A stretch of 64,000 nucleotides of DNA from Streptomyces sp. NBC_01485 (GTDB lineage: Bacteria; Actinomycetota; Actinomycetes; Streptomycetales; Streptomycetaceae): positions 4,278,001 to 4,342,000 of the forward strand of contig NZ_CP109435.1 in assembly GCF_036227125.1 (NCBI RefSeq), read 5' to 3'. Position numbers and translations under genes: made by a program. Within the stretch, counting starts at the first letter, position 1; each line of letters opens with the position of its first letter. Positions 1-6,351 of the stretch are shown one piece after another. The notes beneath the pieces are model-generated. The model was not told where the DNA came from and ran no database searches. It saw only the letters and a program-made list of their open reading frames with translations.

Positions 1-1087
1 TGAACGCCGCGAGATCGCCCGGCAGTTGGGCAGGGCGCGCCTCGGCATAGGGCAGGGGGGCCGCGACGCCCACCCCACCGTCCACCCCACCACCCACCTC
101 ACCGTCCAGTGGTTCGTTCGGCGGGCTGTCCGGGCCAGGCGGTTCGCCGTCCGGCTGCGGCGGCGGGTCCGGGGCGGCGGCGGGTGCGGAGGCCGTCGGT
201 GCGATGTGGCGTACGGCCGGTTCCAGGGCGGAGGTGTCGTGGCGGAGGATCGCCAGTTGTATGGCGCGCAGTTCGGGGCCCGGTTCGAGGCCGAAGTCCT
301 CGGCGAGGAGGGCGCGGAACCGCTCGTACCGCTGGAGTGCCTCGGGGGTGCGCCCGGACAGGTACAGGGCGCGGATCAGCAGGGCCCAGGCCGTCTCCCG
401 CAGGTGGGTGGCCGCCGTGAGTTCCTCCGCCGCGACGACCGCCTGCTCGGTCTCGCCCGCCTCGATCAGCGCGTTGACGCGGACCTGCTGTGCGGCGAGC
501 CGTACGTCGTCCAGCCGGGCGATCTCCGGGACGGCGAACGCGTGGTCGGCGGCGTCGGCGAGGGCCGCGCCGCGCCACATGAGCAGCGCCCGCTCGATCT
601 CCGTGCGGGCGCCGTGGGCGTCGCCGGCCGACAGCAGCCGCCTGCCACGGCTCAGGGACCGCTCGAAGCGCACGGTGTCCCGGGCCTCCGGAGGGATCCG
701 CAGGGCATACCCGTTCGGACCGCCGACCAGGACGCCGGAGCGGGCGCGGGCGCCGCGTCCCGGTTCCAGTAAGGAGCGCAGTCTGCTGATGTGGGCGTGG
801 ACCGACGACACGGCGCTGGGCGGCGGGCGGCCGTCCCACAGGTCCTCGCACAGCCGGTCCATGCGCACGGGCCGGCCGTTCTCCATGAGGAGGCGGATCA
901 GCAGCACCCGGCGTTTGCGCGGACCCGGATCGAGCGGTAAGCCCGCTCTCCGGACGGTGAGCGGACCGAGCAGACTGAACTCGTGCCCCGCCCCGGTCTC
1001 TTGCCCCGCCCCGGCTTCGTGTGCCGCCCCGGCCTCTTGCTCCGCCCCGGCTTCGTCCGAGGGTTCTGGTTCGTCGCTGATAGCCAT
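1..1087 (-). CDS. AfsR/SARP-family transcriptional regulator, 3' end outside window
   Basis: The minus-strand frame opens at ATG 1087-1085 and is still open at base 1, so the C-terminus is missing. After an acidic, repetitive Ala/Gly/Glu-rich leader (about residues 1-35), FSLLGPLTVRRAG starts an OmpR-like winged-helix DNA-binding domain (about 37-125), followed by a bacterial transcriptional activation domain (about 130-285: VRFERSLSRG, ALQRYERFRALLAEDFGLEPGPEL). A proline/glycine linker ends in RPAQLPGDLAAF, the stretch that precedes the NB-ARC ATPase in AfsR-like large SARPs, so the full protein is probably large. SARPs activate biosynthetic clusters by binding direct repeats. Leu50 (938-940) and Leu106 (770-772) are TTA codons, implying bldA dependence. 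It diverges from the LuxR-type regulator at 1443. The exact start is uncertain because no strong ribosome-binding site is visible. Confidence 0.9.
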   Translation of the reverse strand, partial: MAISDEPEPSDEAGAEQEAGAAHEAGAGQETGAGHEFSLLGPLTVRRAGLPLDPGPRKRRVLLIRLLMENGRPVRMDRLCEDLWDGRPPPSAVSSVHAHISRLRSLLEPGRGARARSGVLVGGPNGYALRIPPEARDTVRFERSLSRGRRLLSAGDAHGARTEIERALLMWRGAALADAADHAFAVPEIARLDDVRLAAQQVRVNALIEAGETEQAVVAAEELTAATHLRETAWALLIRALYLSGRTPEALQRYERFRALLAEDFGLEPGPELRAIQLAILRHDTSALEPAVRHIAPTASAPAAAPDPPPQPDGEPPGPDSPPNEPLDGEVGGGVDGGVGVAAPLPYAEARPAQLPGDLAAF

Positions 1088-1280
1088 GCAAAGTAAGGGC
1101 GCGGAGCAGCAGCGGCCCCCGCCCGACCCCCTTCAGGTCACCCCTGCGGCCGACCGTGGACGACCGCGCTCCCCACCCGCAAAAAGCGGCCCCCGTCGCC
1201 GTCATATTGTCCCACGCTTCAACTTCATCGCCTCGGAGAACACGGTGCTCCCACCATCCGCGATCCGGCCGAAAAGCGGG

Positions 1281-1330
1281 GACAAGAAGCAGACAAGCGG
1301 CAGACAAGACGCGGGCAAGATGCGGCCAAG
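1281..1330. repeat. Five direct repeats at exact 11-bp period, candidate SARP operator
   Basis: In the 355-bp gap between the divergent regulators, GACAAG occurs at 1281, 1292 and 1303, followed by GGCAAG at 1314 and GCCAAG at 1325, always 11 bp apart. The 11-mers share GACAAG-NN-GC. Helical-turn phasing of short direct repeats is the known mode of SARP binding, so this is a likely autoregulatory or cross-regulatory site. The rest of 1088-1442 shows no gene. Confidence 0.65.
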
Positions 1331-1384
1331 TCGGGTGCCACACAGTGCAGTTGTCGTATGGAGCAGGCCTCCGGCCAGCCGAAA

Positions 1385-1399
1385 CGATTCGGCGAATCG
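1385..1399. promoter_or_regulatory. Perfect palindrome upstream of LuxR-type regulator
   Basis: CGATTCG-G-CGAATCG is a perfect 7-bp inverted repeat around one base, 44 bp before the start codon at 1443. It could be a dimer-binding operator for that promoter. Function is inferred from position and symmetry only. Confidence 0.4.
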
Positions 1400-1442
1400 G
1401 GCCGGCGCGGCACTATGTCTGACGCGTGTAAAGGAACCCTTG

Positions 1443-3926
1443 ATGCCTTCGGCCAGCGCGCCCTCGTCGCTCTGTGACTTCTGCGGTGACGCGATTCACA
1501 GCACCAACAGCGGTAACCGGAAAACGTCTTCCAAGTACTGCTCGAACGCCTGCCGACAACGCGCGTACCGCCGGCGGCTCAAGGGCGACGGAATGAACAC
1601 GTCGGACTCCACCGGGCTCCCGGAGCGGCTGAGCAGCTTCGTCGGCCGGACCGAGGAACTCGTCGAGCTGGGACGGCTGTTACGTACCACACGGGTACTG
1701 ACGCTGACCGGCCCCGCCGGAGTGGGCAAGACCCGCCTCGCGGTCGAACTCGCCGCCCAGGAGCACCGCGGCGGGCGCAGCGAGGCCGTGCTCGTGGAAC
1801 TGGGCGCGGTGATCAGGGGCGAGGTCGCACGGCAGCGGATCACGGTGGCGGCGGGCGGAGTCGGGGTCGGCGACACGGCGGCGTCGATCACGGATCCGCC
1901 GGGCACCCCGTTCGCCGCGGGCGGCGACCGGCTGCTGGTGCTGGACAACTGCGAGCACGTCCTCGACGACTGCGGTCTGGTCCTCGGCGAGCTGCTGTCC
2001 CGGCAGCCGGGGCTGCGGGTGCTGGCCACCAGCCGGGAGCCGCTGCGGCTGCCGGGCGAGACGGTCTACCCGGTCGGCGGTCTCGGGCTGCCCGATCCGG
2101 ACGCCGACGGGTCGTTCACCGACTCGCTGCGCTCGGACGCGGTACGCCTGTTCGTCGACCGGGCGCGTGCCGTCGCACCGGAGTTCCAGCTCACCGAGGA
2201 CAACGCGGCGCGCATCGGCACGATCTGCGCGAGGCTCGACGGGCTGCCGCTGGCCCTGGAGCTCGCGGCCCGGCTGGTGCGGGCGCTGCCGCTGGCCGAG
2301 ATACACGACCGGCTGGACGACCGGCTGTCCCTGCTGACCAACGGCTGGCGCACCGCCGACCCGCGGCACCAGAGCCTGCGGGCGGCCCTCGAATGGGGCT
2401 ACGAACTGCTCACGCCCGTGGAGCAGTCGCTGTTCCGGGCGTTGTCGGTGCTGCCGGGCGGGTTCGGGCCGGATGCCGCCGCGGCCGTCGCCGCGGACGA
2501 CGGCGTCCCCACGGTGACCGCGCTGGAGCTGCTGGCCGGTCTCGCGGCCAAGTCGCTGATCACGCCGTGTCATGACCGGGCGGGGTCCACCCGGTTCCGG
2601 ATGCTGGAGTCCGTCCAGTGTTACGGCCACGAGCGGCTGCTCGCCGAGGGCGAGGCGACCCGGACGTACGGCCGGCTGGTCGGCTGGCTGACCGGGCTGG
2701 CCGGTCCGGTCCAGGAGACGGCGCTCGCGCCGGTGGACACCGTGCGGCGGCTGGCGCGCGAACGCGACAACCTCACGCACGCGCTGGAGTGGCTCAGCGA
2801 GGGCGACGACGAGCGTCAGCTCCTGCTCGCCGGGGCGCTGGCCGTGGTCGGCATCCACCGGGGGACGTCGGCGGACACCCTCGTGCTGCTGTCCGGCGCG
2901 CTGGAGCGCACCGACCCGCGGTCGGGCCATCGCGGCATCGCCCTCGGCGCGGCCGCCCTGCTCGCCGGCTGGCGCGGGGACCCCGGGGAAGCCGTGCACA
3001 TGGCGCGGCAGGGCGTGGCACTCGCCCGCGAGGCCCGCCAAGTCCACCTGCTCGGGCGGGCGTTGCTGATCCTGAGCATCGTCAAGGAACTGCACGGCGA
3101 CGAGAGCGCCGTCGAGGATCTGCGGGAGTGCCTGGAGCTCAGCCGGGGGCTGGACGACGGGCTCATGACCGCGTTCTGCCTGAACCTCCTCGCCCGGCAA
3201 CTGCTGGGCCGGGGCGACCTGGACCAGGCGGCGGGACTGGTCGGCCAGGCCCTCCCCGTGCTGATGGCGGAGGGAACTCCCGCTCTGCGGCGGATGGTTC
3301 TGCACACCTCCGGGATGCTCGCCCTGGCGCGGGGCGACCTCCCGACGGCGGAGGCGCGGTTCGCCGAGTGCCTGGACAACACCTGTCACCCCGACGGCGC
3401 CGCCTGCTCGCTCGAAGGCCTGGCCGTCGCCTCGGTGCGGGCCGGGAAGTTCGAGCGGGGGCTGCGGCTGTTCGCGGCGGCCGGGACGGTCGGCGAGTCC
3501 GAACCGTTCGTGATGACCCTGCTGTGGCGGCGCAGCGCCGAGGCGGCCCGGGCGGCGGCGCTGGACGCGCTGCCGAGGGCCAAGGCGGACGCGGCCATCG
3601 AGTCCGGCCGCGAGATGGAACCCCGGCGGGCCGTGGAGTACGCGCTGCGGATCCGGCGGGAACCGGCCGCCGCCCCGGGCGGTGGCGGCGACCCGCTGAG
3701 CAGACGGGAGTGGGATGTGATCGACCTGGTGGCGAAGGGCCTGACCAACCGGCAGATCGCCGCGCGGCTGTATCTGTCGGTGCGCACCGTGGAGACCCAC
3801 ATCCGCAACATCCGCACCACGCTGGGCCTGCGGTCCCGCGCCCATGTCGCCGCGTGGGCGGCCCGGCGGGACCGTGCGGTGATCACCTCGGACCGGCCGG
3901 CCGGGCGCCGCGCGGTCATGGCCTGA
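1443..3926 (+). CDS. LuxR-family (LAL-like) ATPase transcriptional regulator with N-terminal Cys4 motif
   Basis: This 827-residue regulator has four parts. (1) An N-terminal C-x2-C-x18-C-x3-C motif (Cys11, 14, 33, 37) is followed by a basic run (RQRAYRRR), which looks like a small zinc finger. (2) The P-loop ATPase has Walker A GPAGVGKTR (90-98) and Walker B LLVLDN (164-169). (3) A long helical, TPR-like middle follows. (4) A LuxR-type helix-turn-helix lies at about 750-805 (LSRREWDVIDLVAKGLTNRQIA, SVRTVETHIRNI). The ATG at 1443 is chosen because AAAGGAA precedes it by a few bases. Leu80 is a TTA codon (1680-1682), suggesting bldA control. Its place beside the SARP at the cluster edge makes it a pathway-specific activator. 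Known LALs usually begin directly with the ATPase, so the Cys4 extension is unusual. Confidence 0.9.
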   Translation: MPSASAPSSLCDFCGDAIHSTNSGNRKTSSKYCSNACRQRAYRRRLKGDGMNTSDSTGLPERLSSFVGRTEELVELGRLLRTTRVLTLTGPAGVGKTRLAVELAAQEHRGGRSEAVLVELGAVIRGEVARQRITVAAGGVGVGDTAASITDPPGTPFAAGGDRLLVLDNCEHVLDDCGLVLGELLSRQPGLRVLATSREPLRLPGETVYPVGGLGLPDPDADGSFTDSLRSDAVRLFVDRARAVAPEFQLTEDNAARIGTICARLDGLPLALELAARLVRALPLAEIHDRLDDRLSLLTNGWRTADPRHQSLRAALEWGYELLTPVEQSLFRALSVLPGGFGPDAAAAVAADDGVPTVTALELLAGLAAKSLITPCHDRAGSTRFRMLESVQCYGHERLLAEGEATRTYGRLVGWLTGLAGPVQETALAPVDTVRRLARERDNLTHALEWLSEGDDERQLLLAGALAVVGIHRGTSADTLVLLSGALERTDPRSGHRGIALGAAALLAGWRGDPGEAVHMARQGVALAREARQVHLLGRALLILSIVKELHGDESAVEDLRECLELSRGLDDGLMTAFCLNLLARQLLGRGDLDQAAGLVGQALPVLMAEGTPALRRMVLHTSGMLALARGDLPTAEARFAECLDNTCHPDGAACSLEGLAVASVRAGKFERGLRLFAAAGTVGESEPFVMTLLWRRSAEAARAAALDALPRAKADAAIESGREMEPRRAVEYALRIRREPAAAPGGGGDPLSRREWDVIDLVAKGLTNRQIAARLYLSVRTVETHIRNIRTTLGLRSRAHVAAWAARRDRAVITSDRPAGRRAVMA

Positions 3927-3962
3927 CGAACGGCGTGGTCTGACGAACGGCATGGCCCGGAC

Positions 3963-3986
3963 GTAACGGTGGTCAATACCGATGCC
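3963..3986 (+). promoter_or_regulatory. 24-bp cluster motif, site 1 (upstream of mbtH)
   Basis: It reads CGTAAC-G-GTGGT followed by CAATACCGATGCC, with the first C at 3962. It ends 91 bp before the mbtH start. Four more copies lie upstream of the other cluster transcription units, always oriented with the gene. It is probably an activator-binding site or part of a promoter. The spacing between the conserved blocks does not fit a simple -35/-10 pair. Confidence 0.75.
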
Positions 3987-4018
3987 TCCAGGCGTTGCCG
4001 GGCGGAGAGTTGGGCCGC

Positions 4019-4048
4019 ATGGACGTGGCCCGTATGGACGTGGCCCGT
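4019..4048 (+). repeat. 15-bp tandem duplication in mbtH leader
   Basis: ATGGACGTGGCCCGT occurs twice head to tail just upstream of mbtH. No function is evident. It may be a slippage product like the other 15-bp repeats in this cluster. Confidence 0.6.
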
Positions 4049-4077
4049 AACGCCCACCGGAAGAGAAAGAGACTTCA

Positions 4078-4326
4078 GTGAGCAATCCCTTCGAAGACGA
4101 GAGCGCGCAGTACCAGGTGCTCGTGAACGATGAAGGCCAGCACTCCCTGTGGCCGGTCTTCGCCGACGTGCCCGCGGGGTGGACCTCGGTCTTCGGGCCG
4201 GACGACCGCCCGAACTGTCTGTCCTACGTCGAGGACAACTGGACGGACATGCGTCCCGCCAGCCTGGTCGCCGCCATGACGTCCGACGGCGGCACCGACG
4301 CCGTCGCCGTCGACGTCGCGGAGTAG
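4078..4326 (+). CDS. MbtH-like NRPS accessory protein
   Basis: This 82-residue protein has the full MbtH signature: NPFEDE, YQVLVNDEGQHSLWP, VPAGWTSVFG, CLSYVEDNWTDMRP and SL, including the three conserved tryptophans. MbtH proteins bind NRPS adenylation domains, stabilise them and stimulate their activity in the cytosol. The start is GTG at 4078, preceded by a purine-rich GGAAGAGAAAGAG. It is the first gene after cluster motif site 1 and probably shares a transcript with the flavin reductase 61 bp downstream. It is the only mbtH in the window, so it probably serves all eight A domains of the adjacent synthetases. Confidence 0.97.
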   Translation: MSNPFEDESAQYQVLVNDEGQHSLWPVFADVPAGWTSVFGPDDRPNCLSYVEDNWTDMRPASLVAAMTSDGGTDAVAVDVAE

Positions 4327-4350
4327 TCCTCTCCGGGCCTGCCCCAACGC

Positions 4351-4370
4351 ATTCGGACGCATTCGGACGC
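4351..4370 (+). repeat. 10-bp tandem repeat between mbtH and flavin reductase
   Basis: ATTCGGACGC is present twice and then as a degenerate third copy (ATTTCGGAGA) that supplies the GGAGA ribosome-binding site of the next gene. Its role beyond that is unknown. Confidence 0.5.
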
Positions 4371-4387
4371 ATTTCGGAGAACGTGGC

Positions 4388-4873
4388 TTGAACTTCAGGG
4401 AAGTGATGTCCCGCTTCGCCACCGGCGTGACGGTGATCACCGTGGGCACGGAGCAGTTGCACGCCATGACGGCGAACGCCTTCACCTCGGTGTCGCTCGC
4501 ACCGCCCTCGGTGCTGTGCAGTGTGGGGCACGGTGCGGTGATGCACCGGGCGCTCACCTCCGCCGGCCGGTTCGCCGTCAACATCCTCGGCGCCGGTCAG
4601 GAGGGCCTCGCCCGGCACTTCGCCGACAAGGGCCGGCCGCTGGGCGCCGCGCAGTTCGACGGCGTGGAGTGGCGGCCCGGCGAGCGCACCGGGGCACCGC
4701 TGCTGGCCGGGTCGCTGGCCTGGGTGGAGTGCGAACTCACCGCCGCGCACTCCTTCGGCGACCACACGATCTTCATCGGTACGGTGCTGGACGCCGCCCA
4801 CGCGGACGGCGTACACCGCGACGGCGGCCGGGGCCTGCTGTTCGTCAACGGCCAGTTCGGACACACCGGTTGA
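4388..4873 (+). CDS. Flavin reductase (split-barrel FMN-binding family)
   Basis: This 161-residue protein matches the flavin reductase-like domain from end to end: FREVMSRFATGVTVITV, MTANAFTSVSLAPPSVLCSV, the FAVNILGAGQEGLARHFADKG block, and the C-terminal GDHTIFIGTVLDA. Such enzymes reduce FMN with NAD(P)H and hand free reduced flavin to a monooxygenase. The natural partner here is the luciferase-like monooxygenase at 36671-37723 in the same regulon. The start is TTG 4388, in frame with the family N-terminus and preceded by CGGAGAAC. It is co-directional with mbtH and probably co-transcribed. Confidence 0.93.
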   Translation: MNFREVMSRFATGVTVITVGTEQLHAMTANAFTSVSLAPPSVLCSVGHGAVMHRALTSAGRFAVNILGAGQEGLARHFADKGRPLGAAQFDGVEWRPGERTGAPLLAGSLAWVECELTAAHSFGDHTIFIGTVLDAAHADGVHRDGGRGLLFVNGQFGHTG

Positions 4874-4903
4874 GCCGTACGAGCCGTACGAGCCGTACGA
4901 GCC
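4872..4903 (+). repeat. 9-bp tandem repeats between convergent genes
   Basis: GAGCCGTAC is repeated three times plus a partial fourth copy, in the 52-bp gap between the convergent flavin reductase and aminotransferase genes. Each unit carries a GTAC palindrome. I see no convincing terminator hairpin here. Confidence 0.5.
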
Positions 4904-4925
4904 GGTGCCCCGGGGGGCCGGCCCG

Positions 4926-6296
4926 CTACGCGGGAAGCCCCACCGGTCGGGCCAGGTTCAGTTCGGACAGGCGTCGCGTCAGCAGGTCCGCCAGTCGGTC
5001 CAGGCCGGTTTCGATCTCCTCCGGCGTCAACAGGCTGCAGGAGAGGCGGAGTTGGTTCTCGCCGCCGCCCGCGCCGTCGTAGAAGTGCCGCATCGGCGTC
5101 CACAGCACGCCGTGCTCGCGGGCGGAGCGTTCGAGCAGCGCCTCGTCGGCGGGGAAGGGCAGCGTGAGGACGACGAAGAACCCGCCGGTCGGGGTGTTCC
5201 AGTGGATCCGCCGCACGTCGCTGTCCTGGGAGCTGTCCTGGGAGCCGTCCTGGGCGAAGCGGGACCGTAGCCCGTTCAGGACCAGGTCCAGGTTGCGCCG
5301 GTAGACGCCGATCGCGCCCGCGTTCGCCCGGACCAGGCTGTAGTCGTGCTCCAGGAGCTGGCCGGCCACCACGGCCTGGGCGAGCGGTGACGTGTTCACC
5401 GTCACCATGCTCTTGATCTTCGCCAGTTCGTCGGCGAGGTACCCGGCCGCCCCGCCGCCCGCCGCCCCGCCGCCCGAGGTCACCCGCTGGTCGGCGACCA
5501 TGAACCCGACCCGGGCGCCGGGGAGGGTCGTCTTGGCGAACGAGCCCAGGTAGAGCACGCGTTGGGTACGGTCCAGGGCCTTCAGCGTCGGCAGGCGCTC
5601 CCCGTGGCCGGTCCCGGTGAACAGGCCGTACGGGTTGTCCTCGATGAGCAGGATGTCCTCGTCCTCGGCCACCTCGATCAGGCGCCGGCGGGTGGCGAGG
5701 TCGAGGGAGATGCCGGTGGGGTTGGAGAAGTCCGGCACCACGTAGAGGCAGCGGGGGCGCAGACCGCGTGCCCGTGCCTCGCGCAGCCGGGCCCGCAGAT
5801 CGTCGAAGTCGACCCCGAGGTCGCCGGACGCCACCCGCAGAACGGGCATCCCGACCAGCTTGGCCGCGCCGCTGAAGCCCATGTACGTGGGCGAGACGGC
5901 CAGCGCCACGTCCCGTTCGTCGCGGCACAGCACGCGCAGCGCCAGATACATGGCCTCCTGCGCCCCGACCGTGATCACGATCGACTCGGGGTCCGCGTCG
6001 ATGTCCTCGTCCACCGCCAGATGACGGGCGACCAGCTCGTGGATGACCCCCTTGGTCCGCCCGTACTGGAACAGCGTCCGCATGACGTCGTGGTCGCTGA
6101 GGCCCGGCTGCGAGGAGAGGAACTCCTGGTAGCGGTGCAGGTGGCGGGTGAGGTCGCGGACGTCGAAGAAGTCCTCGGTGGGGCGTCCGGCGGCGAAGGA
6201 CACCGCGTCCGGGTGGCGGCCCGCGACCTCGTTGAGGAAGGTCATCGATTCGAGGAGCGGGTCGCCCAGGGCGGCGTTCAGGTCCGAGAGTTCCAT
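4926..6296 (-). CDS. PLP-dependent aminotransferase, HpgT/Pgat-like (arylglycine-forming)
   Basis: This 456-residue fold-type I aminotransferase shows TVGAQEAMYLAL, DFSNPTG, LLIEDNPYG, the PLP-lysine motif GSFAKTTLPG (about residue 265) and LRLSCS near the substrate carboxylate arginine. There is no GntR-type DNA-binding domain, so it is an enzyme rather than a MocR regulator. The N-terminus (LLESMTFLNEV, AVSFAAGRPTEDFFDV) resembles HpgT/Pgat, which transaminate aryl-glyoxylates to hydroxyphenyl- or dihydroxyphenylglycine. The start ATG 6296 has GGAGAG eight bases upstream; a longer reading to 6332 lacks support. It follows the NRPS genes but has its own motif site (6328-6351). With the DpgC-like enzyme at 42126-43466 it would finish an arylglycine. 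Family placement is by recollection; substrate is inferred. Confidence 0.85.
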   Translation of the reverse strand: MELSDLNAALGDPLLESMTFLNEVAGRHPDAVSFAAGRPTEDFFDVRDLTRHLHRYQEFLSSQPGLSDHDVMRTLFQYGRTKGVIHELVARHLAVDEDIDADPESIVITVGAQEAMYLALRVLCRDERDVALAVSPTYMGFSGAAKLVGMPVLRVASGDLGVDFDDLRARLREARARGLRPRCLYVVPDFSNPTGISLDLATRRRLIEVAEDEDILLIEDNPYGLFTGTGHGERLPTLKALDRTQRVLYLGSFAKTTLPGARVGFMVADQRVTSGGGAAGGGAAGYLADELAKIKSMVTVNTSPLAQAVVAGQLLEHDYSLVRANAGAIGVYRRNLDLVLNGLRSRFAQDGSQDSSQDSDVRRIHWNTPTGGFFVVLTLPFPADEALLERSAREHGVLWTPMRHFYDGAGGGENQLRLSCSLLTPEEIETGLDRLADLLTRRLSELNLARPVGLPA

Positions 6297-6327
6297 GCCG
6301 CCCACTCTCCGGCCGGGGGCGGCCGGA

Positions 6328-6351
6328 GGCATCGGCGATGACCACCGTTAC
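6328..6351 (-). promoter_or_regulatory. 24-bp cluster motif, site 2 (upstream of aminotransferase)
   Basis: The minus strand reads CGTAAC-G-GTGGT followed by CATCGCCGATGCC. It ends 31 bp before the aminotransferase start, the shortest distance of the five sites, and it contains the TAA stop codon of the last NRPS gene (6348-6350). The aminotransferase can therefore be driven separately from the NRPS operon. Confidence 0.75.

Noticed and set aside
99..1343. Long minus-strand Arg/Pro-rich open frame overlapping the SARP gene
   Set aside because: Composition is that of an out-of-phase reading of high-GC DNA. The SARP frame on the same strand has clear winged-helix and BTAD motifs.
4035..4058. 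Extra copy of the 24-bp element at CGTAAC just before mbtH
   Set aside because: Only CGTAAC matches; the GTGGT and GATG blocks are missing.
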